Assembly (NCBI RefSeq): GCF_014633365.1
Contig: NC_068349.1
Span: 11,272,753 to 11,336,752, forward strand
Direction: 5' to 3'
Source of the DNA: Diospyros lotus
Lineage: Eukaryota; Streptophyta; Magnoliopsida; Ericales; Ebenaceae
DNA length: 64,000 bases
Numbering within the stretch: position 1 is the stretch's first letter; each line of letters starts with the position of its first letter. The notes beneath the pieces were generated by a model. The model had not been told where the DNA came from, searched no databases, and saw only the letters and a list, made by a program, of their open reading frames with translations. Positions 47,601 to 61,655 of the stretch are shown here, piece by piece. Made by a program: the position numbers and the translations under genes.

Positions 47601-47850
47601 AAAGCCAGTCTTCTGGTGAAAAGGTGATGTTTGTGTCTCAGTTTGACTCATTGGATGCACGCTTAGGTAGCACTTGCTGAACCTGCTTGGTTGGACATGT
47701 CTTATTATTATTATTTAACGTTTACATTCTTGGCACAATTAAGGGATGGATACTTCTTGTGTTCATCTTATTAATGCACATTTTCATTGCAAAATAGTAA
47801 GTTTATAAAGAGAACAATTAATCATTAGTATGGAAAATTTACTCTTGAAT
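44690..47850 (+). pseudogene. Direct-orientation partial copy of the PQT3-like gene (exons 3-10)
   Basis: Exons and introns 3-10 of the E3 ligase gene are collinear here: exon 3' about 44700-44758, exon 4' 44914-45050, exon 5' about 45155-45217, exon 6' about 45436-45500, exon 7' about 45632-45788, exon 8' about 45960-46107, exon 9' remnants near 46490-46610 and exon 10' split at 46735/47530. Lesions include an in-frame TGA in exon 3' (GATTGATCTG), a deletion in exon 4', an extra A in exon 7' (GTAAAAACC), and loss of the RING cysteine context with TGA in exon 8'. Homology ends near 47850, matching about 21060 in the gene. Retained introns show a genomic duplicate. Confidence 0.88.
46740..47525. 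mobile_element. Insertion in pseudogene exon 10, MULE-like MITE
   Basis: The exon 10 copy is interrupted between the GAGATGGACACTGAGG segment and the GAGCACGAAGGAATCTG segment. The insert has AT-rich imperfect inverted ends with AAATTAGAGAAAA and ACGTTTATTTTTA motifs, like the element at 7288-8585. It also replaces about 55 bp of exon. Boundaries and target duplication are not resolved. Confidence 0.5.
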
Positions 47851-48350
47851 TACAAGATTTGGGAGTGGGACCTATGAGATTATTATTATTATAATATATA
47901 TTTTGTAATATAAATTATTATAGTGAAATATTATATTGCTCGTATAAGATAACATAATGTTTGTTCAACATGAATGAATAAAATTAGAGAGGGAGTGGAC
48001 CTCACTCCTTCTCGCTGTATGTCTGCGTTAAGCGCAAACAACAGATTAAAGTCCATTTATCTATAATATAATGTAATTATTATAATAATAATATATTATA
48101 TACTCAAGTAAAATGACATATCATTAAAGTTTTTAATAAAGTAGCATAATATTTATTTTTATTCTTTTCAGTAATAAATTCGAAAGAACAATTTCCAACT
48201 TCTCATCTCTCGAGACCCGAAAAATTAGAAAAAGTCGGTATATTAAAAATGTAGCATTCCAAACGTTACGTGCCATCAATTAAAAATCCAAGAAATTATT
48301 ATATCCCCTAATTCCAAACGTTGTCGTTCGGAAGCAGACCGGATATCGGG
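47851..48350. other. AT-rich intergenic DNA upstream of the first eL15 gene
   Basis: It contains GGGAGTGGACC repeats in near-symmetrical AT-rich context (about 47870-48010), possibly a MITE remnant. No ORF. Confidence 0.3.
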
Positions 48351-48469
48351 CTATCATCAAGTCCATGAACTGGGCCCAGCTGAAGCCCATGTGTAATAAC
48401 TGTATTATAAGGGGAACCTCTCTCCTTGCAGTTAGGGTTTCTCTCAGCAACAAACCCTAGCCGTTCTCG
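48351..48469 (+). promoter_or_regulatory. Promoter of the first eL15 gene
   Basis: Site II-type TGGGCC/GGGCCCA elements (48371-48378), an AGCCCA (48384-48389), a TATTATAA TATA-like box (48403-48410) and a telo box AAACCCTAG (48452-48460) lie just upstream of the ATG. Telo box plus site II is the classic combination of plant ribosomal protein genes, coupling expression to cell growth (TCP and Pur-alpha/TRB-type factors). Confidence 0.75.
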
Positions 48470-50630
<2,161 letters not shown>

Positions 50631-53100
50631 ATTTACTTAAACTGCTGCTTTCTTTCTTTTCGTTGCAATATGTTTTTGTCTCATAGACATCTTATATTTT
50701 TCTCTGTTGGTTGAAGTTGGAGTTCGGCGAATGTGAGACATGTTTGAGGGTTTAACTTTCCATAAAGTTGATAGTTTTGTTCCTAAAATTTTGGATTTTG
50801 GTAGCAAGTTTTCAAAATTTGTACCGCAGCATAGGTTAGGGGAATTTAGGGGATTCCCTAAAACCTGAATACTGAATGCTGAATGCTTTAGTTTTCATTT
50901 GAATCATATGTTGAAGGATTGTGTTTGATTGTAGGATTTGGTTTACTTGCATTTGGAGAGGAGTAATGTCTCTCTCCCCAAGTGGCACTTATCTATGAAC
51001 AAAGAATTTAGAGTAAGACGTCTATGACTCTGTATAAAACTGTGTTTTATTAGTTTGGCTATGCGGGTTGACCGCTTATAAACTATTCATTTAGCTTATA
51101 AGTTATCAAACGTTTTGCAACTATATGTTTGGCAAACTCAAAACAGTTTAAAAGCTGTATAGTTTAAACACTATACCAGTTTTTTGAGAAATTATTTCCC
51201 CTCAGCTTTTACAAAAAATTACTAAAATAAAAGCTGAGTTACCATAAAATTACCTATTTATCCTCAATAAAAACATCAATTTTCAATTCATTTTCTTTTT
51301 ATTTAACCCTCTGCAGCCAATTTCTGGCTGCCCCTGTAGCCTGTCATTAGCTCATTTCCAATTACACTACCTATTCTATTTTTTATTATATTATAAATAA
51401 TTCACTTCATATTCTGATTTTATTTAAAAAATTATGCGTGTTCTAACCACACTCTTTATTCTTCTCCCTATCACACTCCCTATCTCACTTATTTATTAAT
51501 AAATTTTAATTCTATTTATTTTATCTCACTTATAATTTTTATTATGTATTTGATAATTTAATAATAAATATAATGGTATTAGATTTTTATAATATTTAAT
51601 ATATTTATAAATAAATTTTCTAATATTTTTTAAAAATGATTATTTAACAAAATTATTTAAAATATTTCTATAATTCGAAATTTAATTGGCAAACTGTGTA
51701 AAAAATTTTAAAAATAAATACTATCCTTATGATATAATAATTATTATTTTAAATACAATATTAAATAATCTAATTGAGTAATTTTGACATTCATTTTTAG
51801 GATCAATTTCAAAACATTATATTAAAATATATAAAAAATTATGTAATACACAAAATGAATAATCGAGTACACAAAATAATTAAATATATGCATACACAAA
51901 ATATATAATCAAATACACAAAATAATTAAATATTTACATACAAATAAATATATAATCAAATGCATAAAATATAATTCACTCAATACTTTAATACATATAA
52001 AATATATATAAAATGAAATAGGGAGCAAATTTCAGCTCCTTATCTATAGGGAGCCATTTTAATCAAAGTCAAATTTTGAGGAGTGACAAGACATATAGAG
52101 AGCTGCATTGGAGATGAATTCAAACACTTCACTCCTCATTTTTTGACTTAGGGAGCTGCCTTGGAGATGGCCTTAGCCTTGCCATCGCCCTAGCCATCAC
52201 CTCCAACTCCTTAGTCGTTGTTGGTAGCTGTCACCTCAAATCTATTCTCATCCCTATTAGCTGCTGCCTCCAGCCGCAATAGTCATTCGCTGCAACCTCA
52301 ATCCCTGCCCACGCCTCCATCCTTGGCGGCTGCCCTGATCGACTCTCGTTATATATATATTGTATATATAGTGATATTAATCTAAAGATAATATATTATA
52401 AGAAAAAAAAAGTGTATATATAGTATGTTAATATATTTTTTAATAATTATATATAATTTATTAACAGTTAATGATAAAATTTTACATTATTCAATGTGTC
52501 TATTTTTATCTTTTTATCAAATTATAATAATTGATCAACTCTTTCAAACTAAATACATAATTGTTAATTGATAATTTAAAAATTTATTTATCCAAACGCA
52601 TTATCAGTTTAAACATTACCCAACTTAAATGCTATAATTAATTTAAACATTACCTAGCTTAAAAACTTAAAAAAAAAAACACATAGTCAAATTAGCCCTT
52701 AATTGATTCATTGAAATGAATATAGAATTGAATGGTAATTCAGAAATATTTTTGTAAGATTGCCAAAGAAGTATTATTTTTAGCAAATGAAAGAAGTGGG
52801 AACAAACGGAAATGACTACTATATTACTATTAGCAGTACTTGAATCCAATTAAGTGTTTGTGTGATAAGGGTTTTTTATTTAGTGTTTTTTATATTTTTG
52901 TATCAAACACTATAAATTTTTCGTAAAATCTTAGGTCTCATAACCATTTATAAGTTTAAACTTAAACTTCACCTTAAAGCCACACCAAACTAACCCTAAA
53001 TCAACCCTATAATTTTATTTGGTACAAACTTTTATAATATCTAATTGTATAAGAAATAAAAATGCTTTTATTAAAAAAAAAAGAAAAAAAAAAGACTCTT
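50631..53100. mobile_element. AT-rich spacer with probable nested MITE-type elements
   Basis: The outer pair TAGTTTGGCTATG (about 51051-51064) and CATAGTCAAATTA (about 52682-52694, reverse complement similar) could be the ends of a ~1.6-kb non-autonomous DNA element. Inside it, TAGCTCATTTCCAATTACACTACC (only partly conserved) near 51346 and GGAGCTGCCTTGGAGATGGCC near 52150 look like inverted ends of a second insertion. No transposase, no clear target duplication. The copy 1 terminator lies near the start of this spacer. Confidence 0.35.
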
Positions 53101-53139
53101 CTGCCATCTCATAGCGGCCAAACAGATTTACAATCTCTC

Positions 53140-53329
53140 TAAATATCGGGCCCATTTAGAATATATATCACAAGGCCCATTATTGGGGGCCTAAACAAAG
53201 AAGGTCTCAAGCCCAAGTCCGTTTGCAGTGAGGGGAAACCATTAAACCCTAGCAGTTCAATAAACAAAATCCCCTCTCCTTCCACTGAGACCCTCTGCAG
53301 TTCGCGTTTCTGATCAGCAGCTCTAATCA
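53140..53329 (+). promoter_or_regulatory. Promoter of the second eL15 gene
   Basis: Site II elements GGGCCCA (53148-53154) and GGCCCA (53174-53179), a TATATATC stretch at 53161-53169 and a telo box AAACCCTAG (53244-53252) are present, the same element set as copy 1 but in otherwise dissimilar sequence. The duplicate kept its regulatory logic while the surrounding promoter diverged. Confidence 0.75.
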
Positions 53330-53333
53330 ATGG

Positions 53334-53374
<41 letters not shown>

Positions 53375-55547
53375 ACACGAGTTTACGATTTTCAACTGTA
53401 TTTGGTTTCCCTTTTGGTCGATTAGATTTCGTATTAAAAGTCCACTTGATTTGCGATGATTTACAGGGGCTTACACCTACGTGTCGGAGCTATGGAGGAA
53501 GAAGCAATCGGATGTCATGAGGTTTTTGCTTAGAGTGAGGTGCTGGGAGTACCGCCAGCTTCCCTCCATTGTTCGCGTCACTCACCCCACTCGCCCCGAC
53601 AAGGCTCGTCGTTTGGGTTACAAGGCCAAACAGGTAATGGACTTTACCACCATATCATTTAAAGTTTATGTGTGAAAGTCTTTGTTTGTTCCTGGTTCTA
53701 TCGATTCGCATTAAATGCTTAGGCTAGGGCCGGATCCTGTTTTTTTCTGGGAAAGGAAAGGAAATGAAATGAAAACGATGAGATTGAAACTAGCCTGATG
53801 TTTCGGAACATGGATTGTTGAGGAAAATGAGAGCGAAAGGACATATTTGAAAAGATAATGAAGAAATTGAGGATAGACGTATTTGTTTTCTCATTTTTTT
53901 AGGGATGAGAATAAAATAAACCTACCTGCCAAAGATTCATTTTCAATGTGAATGGACGCAGCATATTTATTTATTATTTAGGTAAGAGTCAGAATACGAG
54001 AAGAAATCAAATAGATGTTACTCACAAAACCCTTATTTGTTGGGTTTCTGTAAGAATGTATTTGTGCAAGTGATATCAGCTTCATATTTGTTCTTCTTTC
54101 CCTCAAGACACGCCACTTTCAAGCATAAGATTAATACTCTTCTTTATTTTTTAGTATGTGGCATTGGCACCTGCTATAACTAAGTTATATCCAAGGCACA
54201 TATTTTTTATTTTGATAGCATTAGTTTTATATGTATCAATTGCAATTTTGATCACCTTGCATTCGTGATAGGAGCATCCTTCTCATGGTAGATCAGCCTT
54301 TATTGGTCTCTGTGCGTTAAAAAAGTTAGTGTGATCTGAGTTGCCACTGTTGCTTTCATATTCACATGTTTTATCTGGTTCTTCAGCTTGTCACCAAGTT
54401 GTATGGAAGTAGACTGACATTAGCATGCATGGTAAATTGCTGATATATTATGATTTACTTGCTTCCTAGATCAATAAATATGAGTTTTGTAATTTTGGGG
54501 GCTCATCTGACTGTTTCTGGTAGATTATGTATTTAATCTTGGCACCCACATGATGTATGCCCTTATGTGTTAGACATATGTTTTGTCACTGACTTCCAGT
54601 TATGTTTTGCATTTGTGGCAATTTGGTCTTTTAGGCATGCCTGATGAGCAAAACTCTTTTATTTGGTTTGAAGTGCTTGGTAAATGTGTTTCAAATGTAT
54701 TCATGGACCATCTTTGTCTTCATAGTTCTCCTAAAAAATGACCTGGGTTTCCCGAAACTGTGAGTAGCTGTGGACTCTATCTGGTCCATATTTTCAAATT
54801 CAGATTAAAGGAAAGTTGCCTGTTGAATTGCAATTAACTATTAGTGCAAATGCCTGCTTCTTAGGGTATTTTGTGAATTAAAGAGCCAAGTTTTAGTGAG
54901 TGGCTCTTTCGATTTTTAACTGCCTTCACAAAAGCCATTACTTGCACCATTAGTTCCTCTAATTATATCATACAGATAGTGAGACTAGTCAAACTGTTCG
55001 CAGGGTTATGTGATCTACCGTGTCCGTGTTAGAAGAGGTGGCCGCAAGAGGCCTGTTCCCAAGGGTATTGTGTATGGAAAGCCCACAAACCAGGGTGTTA
55101 CACAGCTGAAGTTTCAGCGCAGCAAGAGGTCAGTGGCAGAGGAGCGTGCAGGTCGAAAATTGGGTGGCCTTAAAGTTCTCAACTCATACTGGATTAATGA
55201 GGTATGTGTTCTAATGCTGATCAAAGAGTCATCCTGCCCATTTCTTATTAGGGATATCTCATGTTTATTATGGGGCTCCGTGCCCTAATTTATCAATGTA
55301 GGATTCAACTTACAAGTACTATGAGGTAATCCTTGTGGATGCTGCACATAATGCAGTGCGGAATGACCCAAGAATCAACTGGATCTGCAAGCCCGTCCAT
55401 AAGCATAGGGAACTCCGAGGCCTCACATCTGCTGGAAAGAAATACAGAGGTCTGCGTGGAAAGGGACACTTGCATCACAAGGCGCGGCCTTCTCGCAGAG
55501 CAACCTGGAAGAGGAACAACACCCTCTCCCTTCGTCGCTATCGCTGA
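53330..55547 (+). CDS. RPL15: 60S ribosomal protein eL15 (RPL15), copy 2
   Basis: Exons are 53330-53333, 53467-53633, 55004-55201 and 55302-55547, with the same phases as copy 1 and 204 residues. The only amino-acid change seen is Ile for Val in the GYVIYR segment at the start of exon 3. Exon 3, intron 3 and exon 4 are nearly identical to copy 1 at the DNA level, whereas intron 2 has many substitutions and indels. The 4-nt coding exon and (CT)n start of intron 1 are repeated. Role and location are as for copy 1. Stop TGA here, TAA in copy 1. Confidence 0.96.
53338..53370. repeat. (CT)n microsatellite in intron 1 of eL15 copy 2
   Basis: About 16 CT repeats stand at the same position as in copy 1, immediately after the 4-nt coding exon. 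Confidence 0.9.
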
Positions 55548-57071
55548 TTTCAGTAAACTTGGGTTTGTCTTTGCGTTACAATGCATTTGACTCATCGATA
55601 TCTTATATTTTCCTGGTTGTTGAAGTTGGGATTCATGGGATGTAAGACATGTTTGAGGGTCTGAACTTGCATTATGTTGATAATTTTGTTCTTAAAATTT
55701 CAGATGTTATTAGAAAACTTTTCAAAATTTTGCCTGCAGCATAGTGGGGCTATGGACCATAAGCGTTACTTATAGTGATTCGTTGAACCATATAATTCTG
55801 AGTACTTAAGTTGGCATCTGAGTCATATGGTAAAATCTTTATAAAACTGTGGTTCGTTAATTACTAGATTGAGAGTAAACCATCGGATCCATACAAGTCA
55901 TCTATAATTTCAAAAATATGGATGGTTGATTATTTTTTATGGCATTTTAGACTTATGATTTTCCTTGTTTTGAAGTAGTGTAGATTGATCTGTTTTTATT
56001 TCGTGGCTTAGCCCGCTGAATCTGATCAACTCTAACTGATTGTGCTTTATCCTCTCTAGTTCGTAAGTAATTTTACTCGAGAGCAGTTGTATCTTGCAAT
56101 TGAGCATTATCAAGGGGACTTTGACATGCGCATTCATTATTCACACACAGCATCATCTCATCTCCGGGAAGAAGGGAAGCAGCTTCAAGTGCTCTGCTTA
56201 ACATGCACGTCTTAGTGTTAGTAACTACACAGGTGCATCACTAATGCATTAGAATCTTCAATTCGGAGGGTGACCACTAAGCAAGCTACCCTATGATTCC
56301 CTTCGTACTCTTAAACTTAATAATCCCCATTGTCGGAAGTCAATAGATCTCATTGGTAAGCATCTGCCTCCATACACTGCTGTTTAAAGACCACACATAG
56401 AGCATTTTCACTTCTCACACCTGCTAAAACCCTAGAAGACCCCTTCAAGTTACCAACTAGACATCCCCATCAATGGACAACTACACCCTTAGCAGACAAA
56501 ACCTTGTGGGGGTGAACAAAGACACTAGTTTCTCTAGGGAAACATGATAAAGAGCACAAATGATCTTGGGGAGGAGAAAGCTTGGTGCCTAAGTTTCACG
56601 TTCATAATCCCAACATTATTGACAAGGAACGTCCCCACCAACATGCAGTTTCATCACAAACTAGTTGTTCTGAAAGCCTTCCACCTTGTTTGAAAGGTTG
56701 ATAAAAAATTTGCTTACCCTCGGGACATGTAAAAGCAGTTGATGGCATAAGATAGAAAAAGCAGTTGAATAACTTAGGAGATGCTATCACACCCCCCCCC
56801 CCCCCCCCCCCCCCCCCCCATTTGATGGCATAAGATAGAAAAAGCCACTACTTGGGCCTATCCATTGGGATGAAATTGGAACGGGACCAAAGAGAAAGTC
56901 TTTAGAAAAAAGAAGTTGAACTCAGGAAAAGGAAATTGGAGACCTACTGCCAAAGAGGCTTCATAAGCGCCTATACAATCCTCTTTTACACAAGTAGTGT
57001 AGGTTTCTCCCTTAACAAGCAGTTTTGCCTCATAATTATTAGGTATTGAATAAGACGCACTCACCCTCTCA
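55548..57071. other. Intergenic DNA after eL15 copy 2
   Basis: The first ~250 bp is the 3' flank, still alignable with copy 1 (GTTGAAGTTGG, GACATGTTTGAGGGT). The rest has short non-conserved ORFs and one poly-C tract at 56792-56819 flanked by a 24-bp direct repeat. Confidence 0.5.
56739..56845. repeat. 28-bp poly-C tract flanked by a 24-bp direct repeat
   Basis: A run of 28 C (56792-56819) lies between two identical copies (56739-56762 and 56822-56845) of a 24-bp segment starting TTGATGGCATAAGATAG. This could be a tandem duplication with homopolymer expansion, or an assembly join. Confidence 0.85.
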
Positions 57072-58250
57072 AAACACTACAAGAAAATTTAAATTTAGTG
57101 ATGAATTTAGTGACAGACACTCGTCACTACAAAATTTAAAGTTAGTTTTATATAAAATTTAAGATTTAGTGATATGGCTATCAACCTTGTCACAAATTTA
57201 GTGATGGGGTTGACATCCCCGTCATAGATTTAGTGATGGGCTGTCAACCCCGTCATTAAACGACGACTTTAAAATTCTGTCCTTCCTCTTTTTTTTCGCG
57301 TTGTTTTCTTCTTCCCCATCTCCCTCTACAATTTCTCTCTTCTCTCCCATCTCTCTCTACGATTTCTCTCTTCTCCCCCATCTCCCTCCGCGTTATTTCT
57401 TCTTCTCCATCTCCCTCTGCAATTTCTCTCTTCTTTACCATCTCCCTCTACGATTTCTCTTTTCTCCTCCATCTCCCTCTGCGCTGTTTTCTTCGTCCGC
57501 TATTGCCTCTCGCCAGTGCTGCCTTTGTGCCATTACTATCGCTTTTTCAATCTTTTGAAGGTAATTTAATTTAAGGTTAGTTTTATTATTCAGTTAATAG
57601 TTATTTTATGTTAGTTTAATTTGAATTATTTTGTGTTGTTTAGTTATTTTGTGTTATTCTGTGTTGTTAGTTTAGTTTAGTTTAATTGTTTAAAGTTAGT
57701 TATTTTTTGTTAGTTTAATTTTGTGTTATTTTGTGTTGTTAGTTTAGTTTAGTTTAATTGTTTAAAGTTAGTTATTTTTTGTTAGTTTAATTTTAGTTAT
57801 TTTGTATTATTTTGTGTTGTTAGTTTAGTTTAGTTTAATTGTTTAAATTTAGTTATTTTGTGTTAATTTAATTTTAGTTATTTTGGGTAGTTTAGTTTTA
57901 GTTTAATTGTTTATATTATTTGTTACAATTAGAAATTAAAATGTAAAATTTATTGATTGTTATTTAGTAGTCATAGTATAAATGTATCCTATTTTGTTAT
58001 GTAATTATATTAATAAATATTTTTTTTATTTTTTATTTTTTATTTAAAACAATAAAAGTTTTCAATTTCAAATTTTTAATATTTTCTTTTCAATGTTAAT
58101 TTTTAATTATTTCTATAATTAATTTTAAATTTTTATTTATTATATATAATTTAAATTTTTAAAAATGTTTCTTGTTATTTATTAATTTTTTTTATTTTAA
58201 TTTTTTTTTAATTTTTAAAAAAATTTGTGACGGGGTTGCAGAGCCGTCAG

Positions 58251-61200
58251 TGTAAGCACCCCCGTCCGGATAATCCCCAACCACCCGAACTACCCGAACG
58301 GGAGCGCCTACGGGAGGAGAAAAGTAATAAACACAAGACAAAGACCACCCCGGCATGCATACACAAAAATAAGAACAGCGGAAGCAAAGCTCAAGACATG
58401 CATGCACTATGGGTACCCTGCTAACACAGCGGTCACAAGATAAATAAATAAACACAAACTCCTGTGTCGACATACACAAGACTCGAGAAAAGACTTGGTA
58501 CAGTACGAAATAATAGAGTAAATTCTACTTAGACATCAGAGTGGATAGGGATTGACAGGACTATCTGTACACCGCACCGACTCTGCCACTAGACGCTGAC
58601 TCTCTTGCTCGGACCCACGCTTGCACTACCTGGAATGATGGAAAGCAAAGTGAGTCGAGAGACTCAGCAAGCATAAAGAAAAGAAAGGCTGAAGGCTGAA
58701 CATAACCAGAAAACTCTCCCCAAAATAAACCCCCAGGTACACACAAGTCATGAGACGCTACAATACAATAGTAGAGCATAATAAAAGCACATACCGGTCC
58801 TTGGGGCCCACACAAGACACATGGCACCCAAGTCCCATACCAACCTGCCGCTGCCCTGAAAGGCAACAAATATCTCCACAAACCTGCGTGTGCAATCCCG
58901 GGTCGGTACTCCCGTCACCCGTATCCGTCGGTACTCCCGACAACCGAGCCATAGGCTCCCTTGGAACGGTACTCCCGTCCGAGAACTAAATACTACTAGT
59001 ATCCATGCAATGCACATAGAAATGCAATGGCGTAGTGAGCATCAACGTGATACAAGGCGCCCATACATCCAGGCATCAGGCCATGCTCCGCCCACTTAGT
59101 AAACCACACGCCATGCATATGCCGCGCTGGATGCAACCTAACCAAGCTAGAATGTCCGTGTCCAAGCATACTCAATAAATGAATATCCCAACATGCATCC
59201 CGTACCCATGTACATATCAAATCATGAACAATAATACAAGGTATCTAATCATGCAGTAAATCACATACCGATAGAGCTAGTCAGCAATGCCCGGCACCGG
59301 CCAACGGTCAGTGACTAGGAGTGTCCGCCCGACAGTCCACCTCAGGGCCGTACCGTAGTCTACCCCAACGTCACCAAACGGTTGACCCCTGCCCCACTGC
59401 TCAATAACTCTAACCAAATCATAAGTAAATCTGAGAAAAACCGTAAATAAAACCCGCACGACTAGGAACCTAGTTCCCCAACTGGGTTCAGCATCATTCC
59501 GAAAGGAATGGGGGCGATACAAACCCCCGTAGGCTCACAACGAATAAAATTATAGAAGTCTCAGATTTAATTTAAATTAAAATAAATGATTAATAGTTCA
59601 ACCAATAAGGCAAGGTGCCGAATTAAAGTAAGGGAGGTGATAAAATACAGGAAATTATGGGGTCTTTCATGGGAATTAAAGATCAAGAAGAGAGGGTTAA
59701 GAGCTTGCCTCTACACGGTCGTTCCTTGCTTTTCTTGCGCACCCGCTGCGAAGTAAAACGTCCGCTGGCAATAAATAAAATCGCGGCTTTCATTAAATAA
59801 ATCTACCGTGTAATATAATTAATTTAGCCGTTTAAAATCCCACGTAAGCGCACCACAATTAAAATCTCAACGAGTCTCATATTTATTTTAAATTAAATCA
59901 CGCTAATAAGATCCTCGAAGCCAGCTTAATAAATTAAATTTAAATCAAATGACTCAAATTTTCATAATTAATAAACGAGTCGAAACAGACGAAGAGAGCA
60001 TATAAAATATGAGAAATCACATGATTTCTCACGGGAATTGAAGAATACGAGGAAAGGGTTAAGAATTTGCCTGAAACTAGCTGATTCTGACTTCTCTCAA
60101 GCTCCCGAGATAAATTAAATCATTTCCTAGCAAATAACACAACCGAGACTTAAATTAATTATTTCTAATCACGCAAAATTTATAATTTACACATATCACA
60201 CTTTTACAAATTTTTACTCACATACTTGATCATTTCCTATGCCAAAAAAATCCCAAAAGTCATTTATTTTTTCCTTATTTTTCTTTTCTTTCCTTTCCTT
60301 TCTTTCTTCTTCTTCCTCTCTCCTTCTCCTTCGAGCGCCCCTGCTCCTACGCCTTGCTTCTTCCTCCCATTTCCTTTCCTTCTTTTCCTTCTCTTCTTCC
60401 TTTCTTCTTCTTCTTCTTCTTCTTCTTCTTCTTCTTCTTCTTCTTCTTCTTCTTCCCTCGGCCGAACCATCACCGCCACAGCCTCCTTCCTCCACCCGCC
60501 GCCTCTGGCCAGCGGCACCACCGGCCAGCCCCGCCTCCAGCTCCGCCTTCCACGACCGCGCACGCCACCGCTGCTCCGTGTCGCCGCCGCTGCCGTGTGC
60601 TGCTAGTGTTGGCCTTACTGCCACCTTTATATGCACTTACACACTGATATATATATCAAGCTGCAACTGTAAACCTATTTAGACGATCATACATACACGG
60701 ATATATATATATATACACATTTACAGTTACTCACTTACGCAGACACCGAGCTCACGCTCCAGCTCGCTACACCCTATGTAAATAGATGGGTTTGCACCAA
60801 ACGACCATGGCAGCTTCCTGACCCATCAAGCTCACTGTTAGTTATATATATATATATATATCACAGCTTTGCAAAACTAGCATGCAATTGAAACCTTGGA
60901 GGCTAAGTCTCTATCCCATTTCACTCTCCCCAGACGTAATCATGGCCTCCTGCCAATTTTCCCTTTCAATTGTCTTTTCTCCCTCGTCTATTTCCAACCG
61001 ATTGATTTTCACCTGCTAGGGACACGCACACACATGCATTAATTGAGGTGGCAGCTCATGGAAATATCCTCATTTCCATTTCCCTTGATTTTTTTTCACA
61101 CACATAATATGTTTACTAAATTAATATAATAGGATATTAGCATAACATGTATAAACTTAAATTAATATTTGCTATTAACAAAGTATATCATCACATATAC

Positions 61201-61465
61201 GCACATTAGTCACTTCACTTCAAGATTCCTTCACTTGTCTTATTTTATTATTATTATTTAAATTTATCCCATACAACATATTAATTATTATATTAATATC
61301 TCTCTTTATTAACTAGTTCTAATAATTTAATTAAGTATTTTTAATCCCTTATTTTCCTCAAAACCACTTAAATAAATATTTCCTCTTAAATTTTTAAATA
61401 TTCATTAATGTCCTTAAACACCGATTTAAATAATTATTATTTATTTTCAAATTTGGGATATTACA
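58251..61465 (-). mobile_element. LTR-type insertion nested in the CACTA element, likely a large solo LTR
   Basis: The insert starts TGTAAGCACCC and ends GGGATATTACA on the + strand, so on the minus strand it runs TGTAATATCCC...GGGTGCTTACA. Flanks are GTCAG on the left and GTCAC on the right, a 5-bp duplication with one mismatch. The middle (58560-59550) is GC-rich with repeated GGTACTCCCG motifs. There is no gag-pol ORF, primer site or second LTR, so a ~3.2-kb solo LTR, as in long-LTR gypsy lineages such as Tekay/Del, fits best. Lineage is inference. Confidence 0.55.
60400..60456. repeat. (TTC)n microsatellite
   Basis: About 16 TTC/CTT triplets lie in a longer pyrimidine-rich stretch (60270-60456) inside the nested LTR-type insertion. 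It gives spurious poly-Ser, poly-Phe and poly-Glu ORFs. Confidence 0.92.
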
Positions 61466-61655
61466 GTCACAATCTATGACGACTCTGCAACCCCATCACT
61501 GATATGTGAAGAGATTGAAAAATTCGTCTCTAAAATTTAGTGACACCCACTTTAGTATTGGATTCCTTATCCATAATTAAAAAATTTAGTAACGAAATTT
61601 CTATTTTTAGTGATGAATTTTTTTGTCAATAAAAATAATTTTTCTTGTAGTGAAA

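Larger units (their letters stand above)
57075..61652. mobile_element. Non-autonomous CACTA (En/Spm) element with nested insertion
   Basis: The ends are CACTACAAGAAAATT (57075) and TTTTTCTTGTAGTG (61652), the canonical CACTA inverted repeats, flanked by a 3-bp target duplication AAA (57072-57074 and 61653-61655). Subterminal repeats of TTTAGTGATG/GTGACG type occur at both ends. No transposase (TNPA/TNPD) ORF is present. Removing the 3.2-kb insertion at 58251-61465 leaves about 1.36 kb. The left half holds CCATCTCCCTCT-rich repeats (57310-57480) and TTTAGTTTAGTTTAATTG-rich repeats (57570-57910). Confidence 0.92.

Noticed and set aside
60214..60682. Overlapping ORFs of 97-147 codons rich in Ser, Phe, Glu or Arg
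   Set aside because: They are translations of the (TTC)n and pyrimidine-rich tract in several frames inside a retrotransposon-type insert, with no domain or conserved start.
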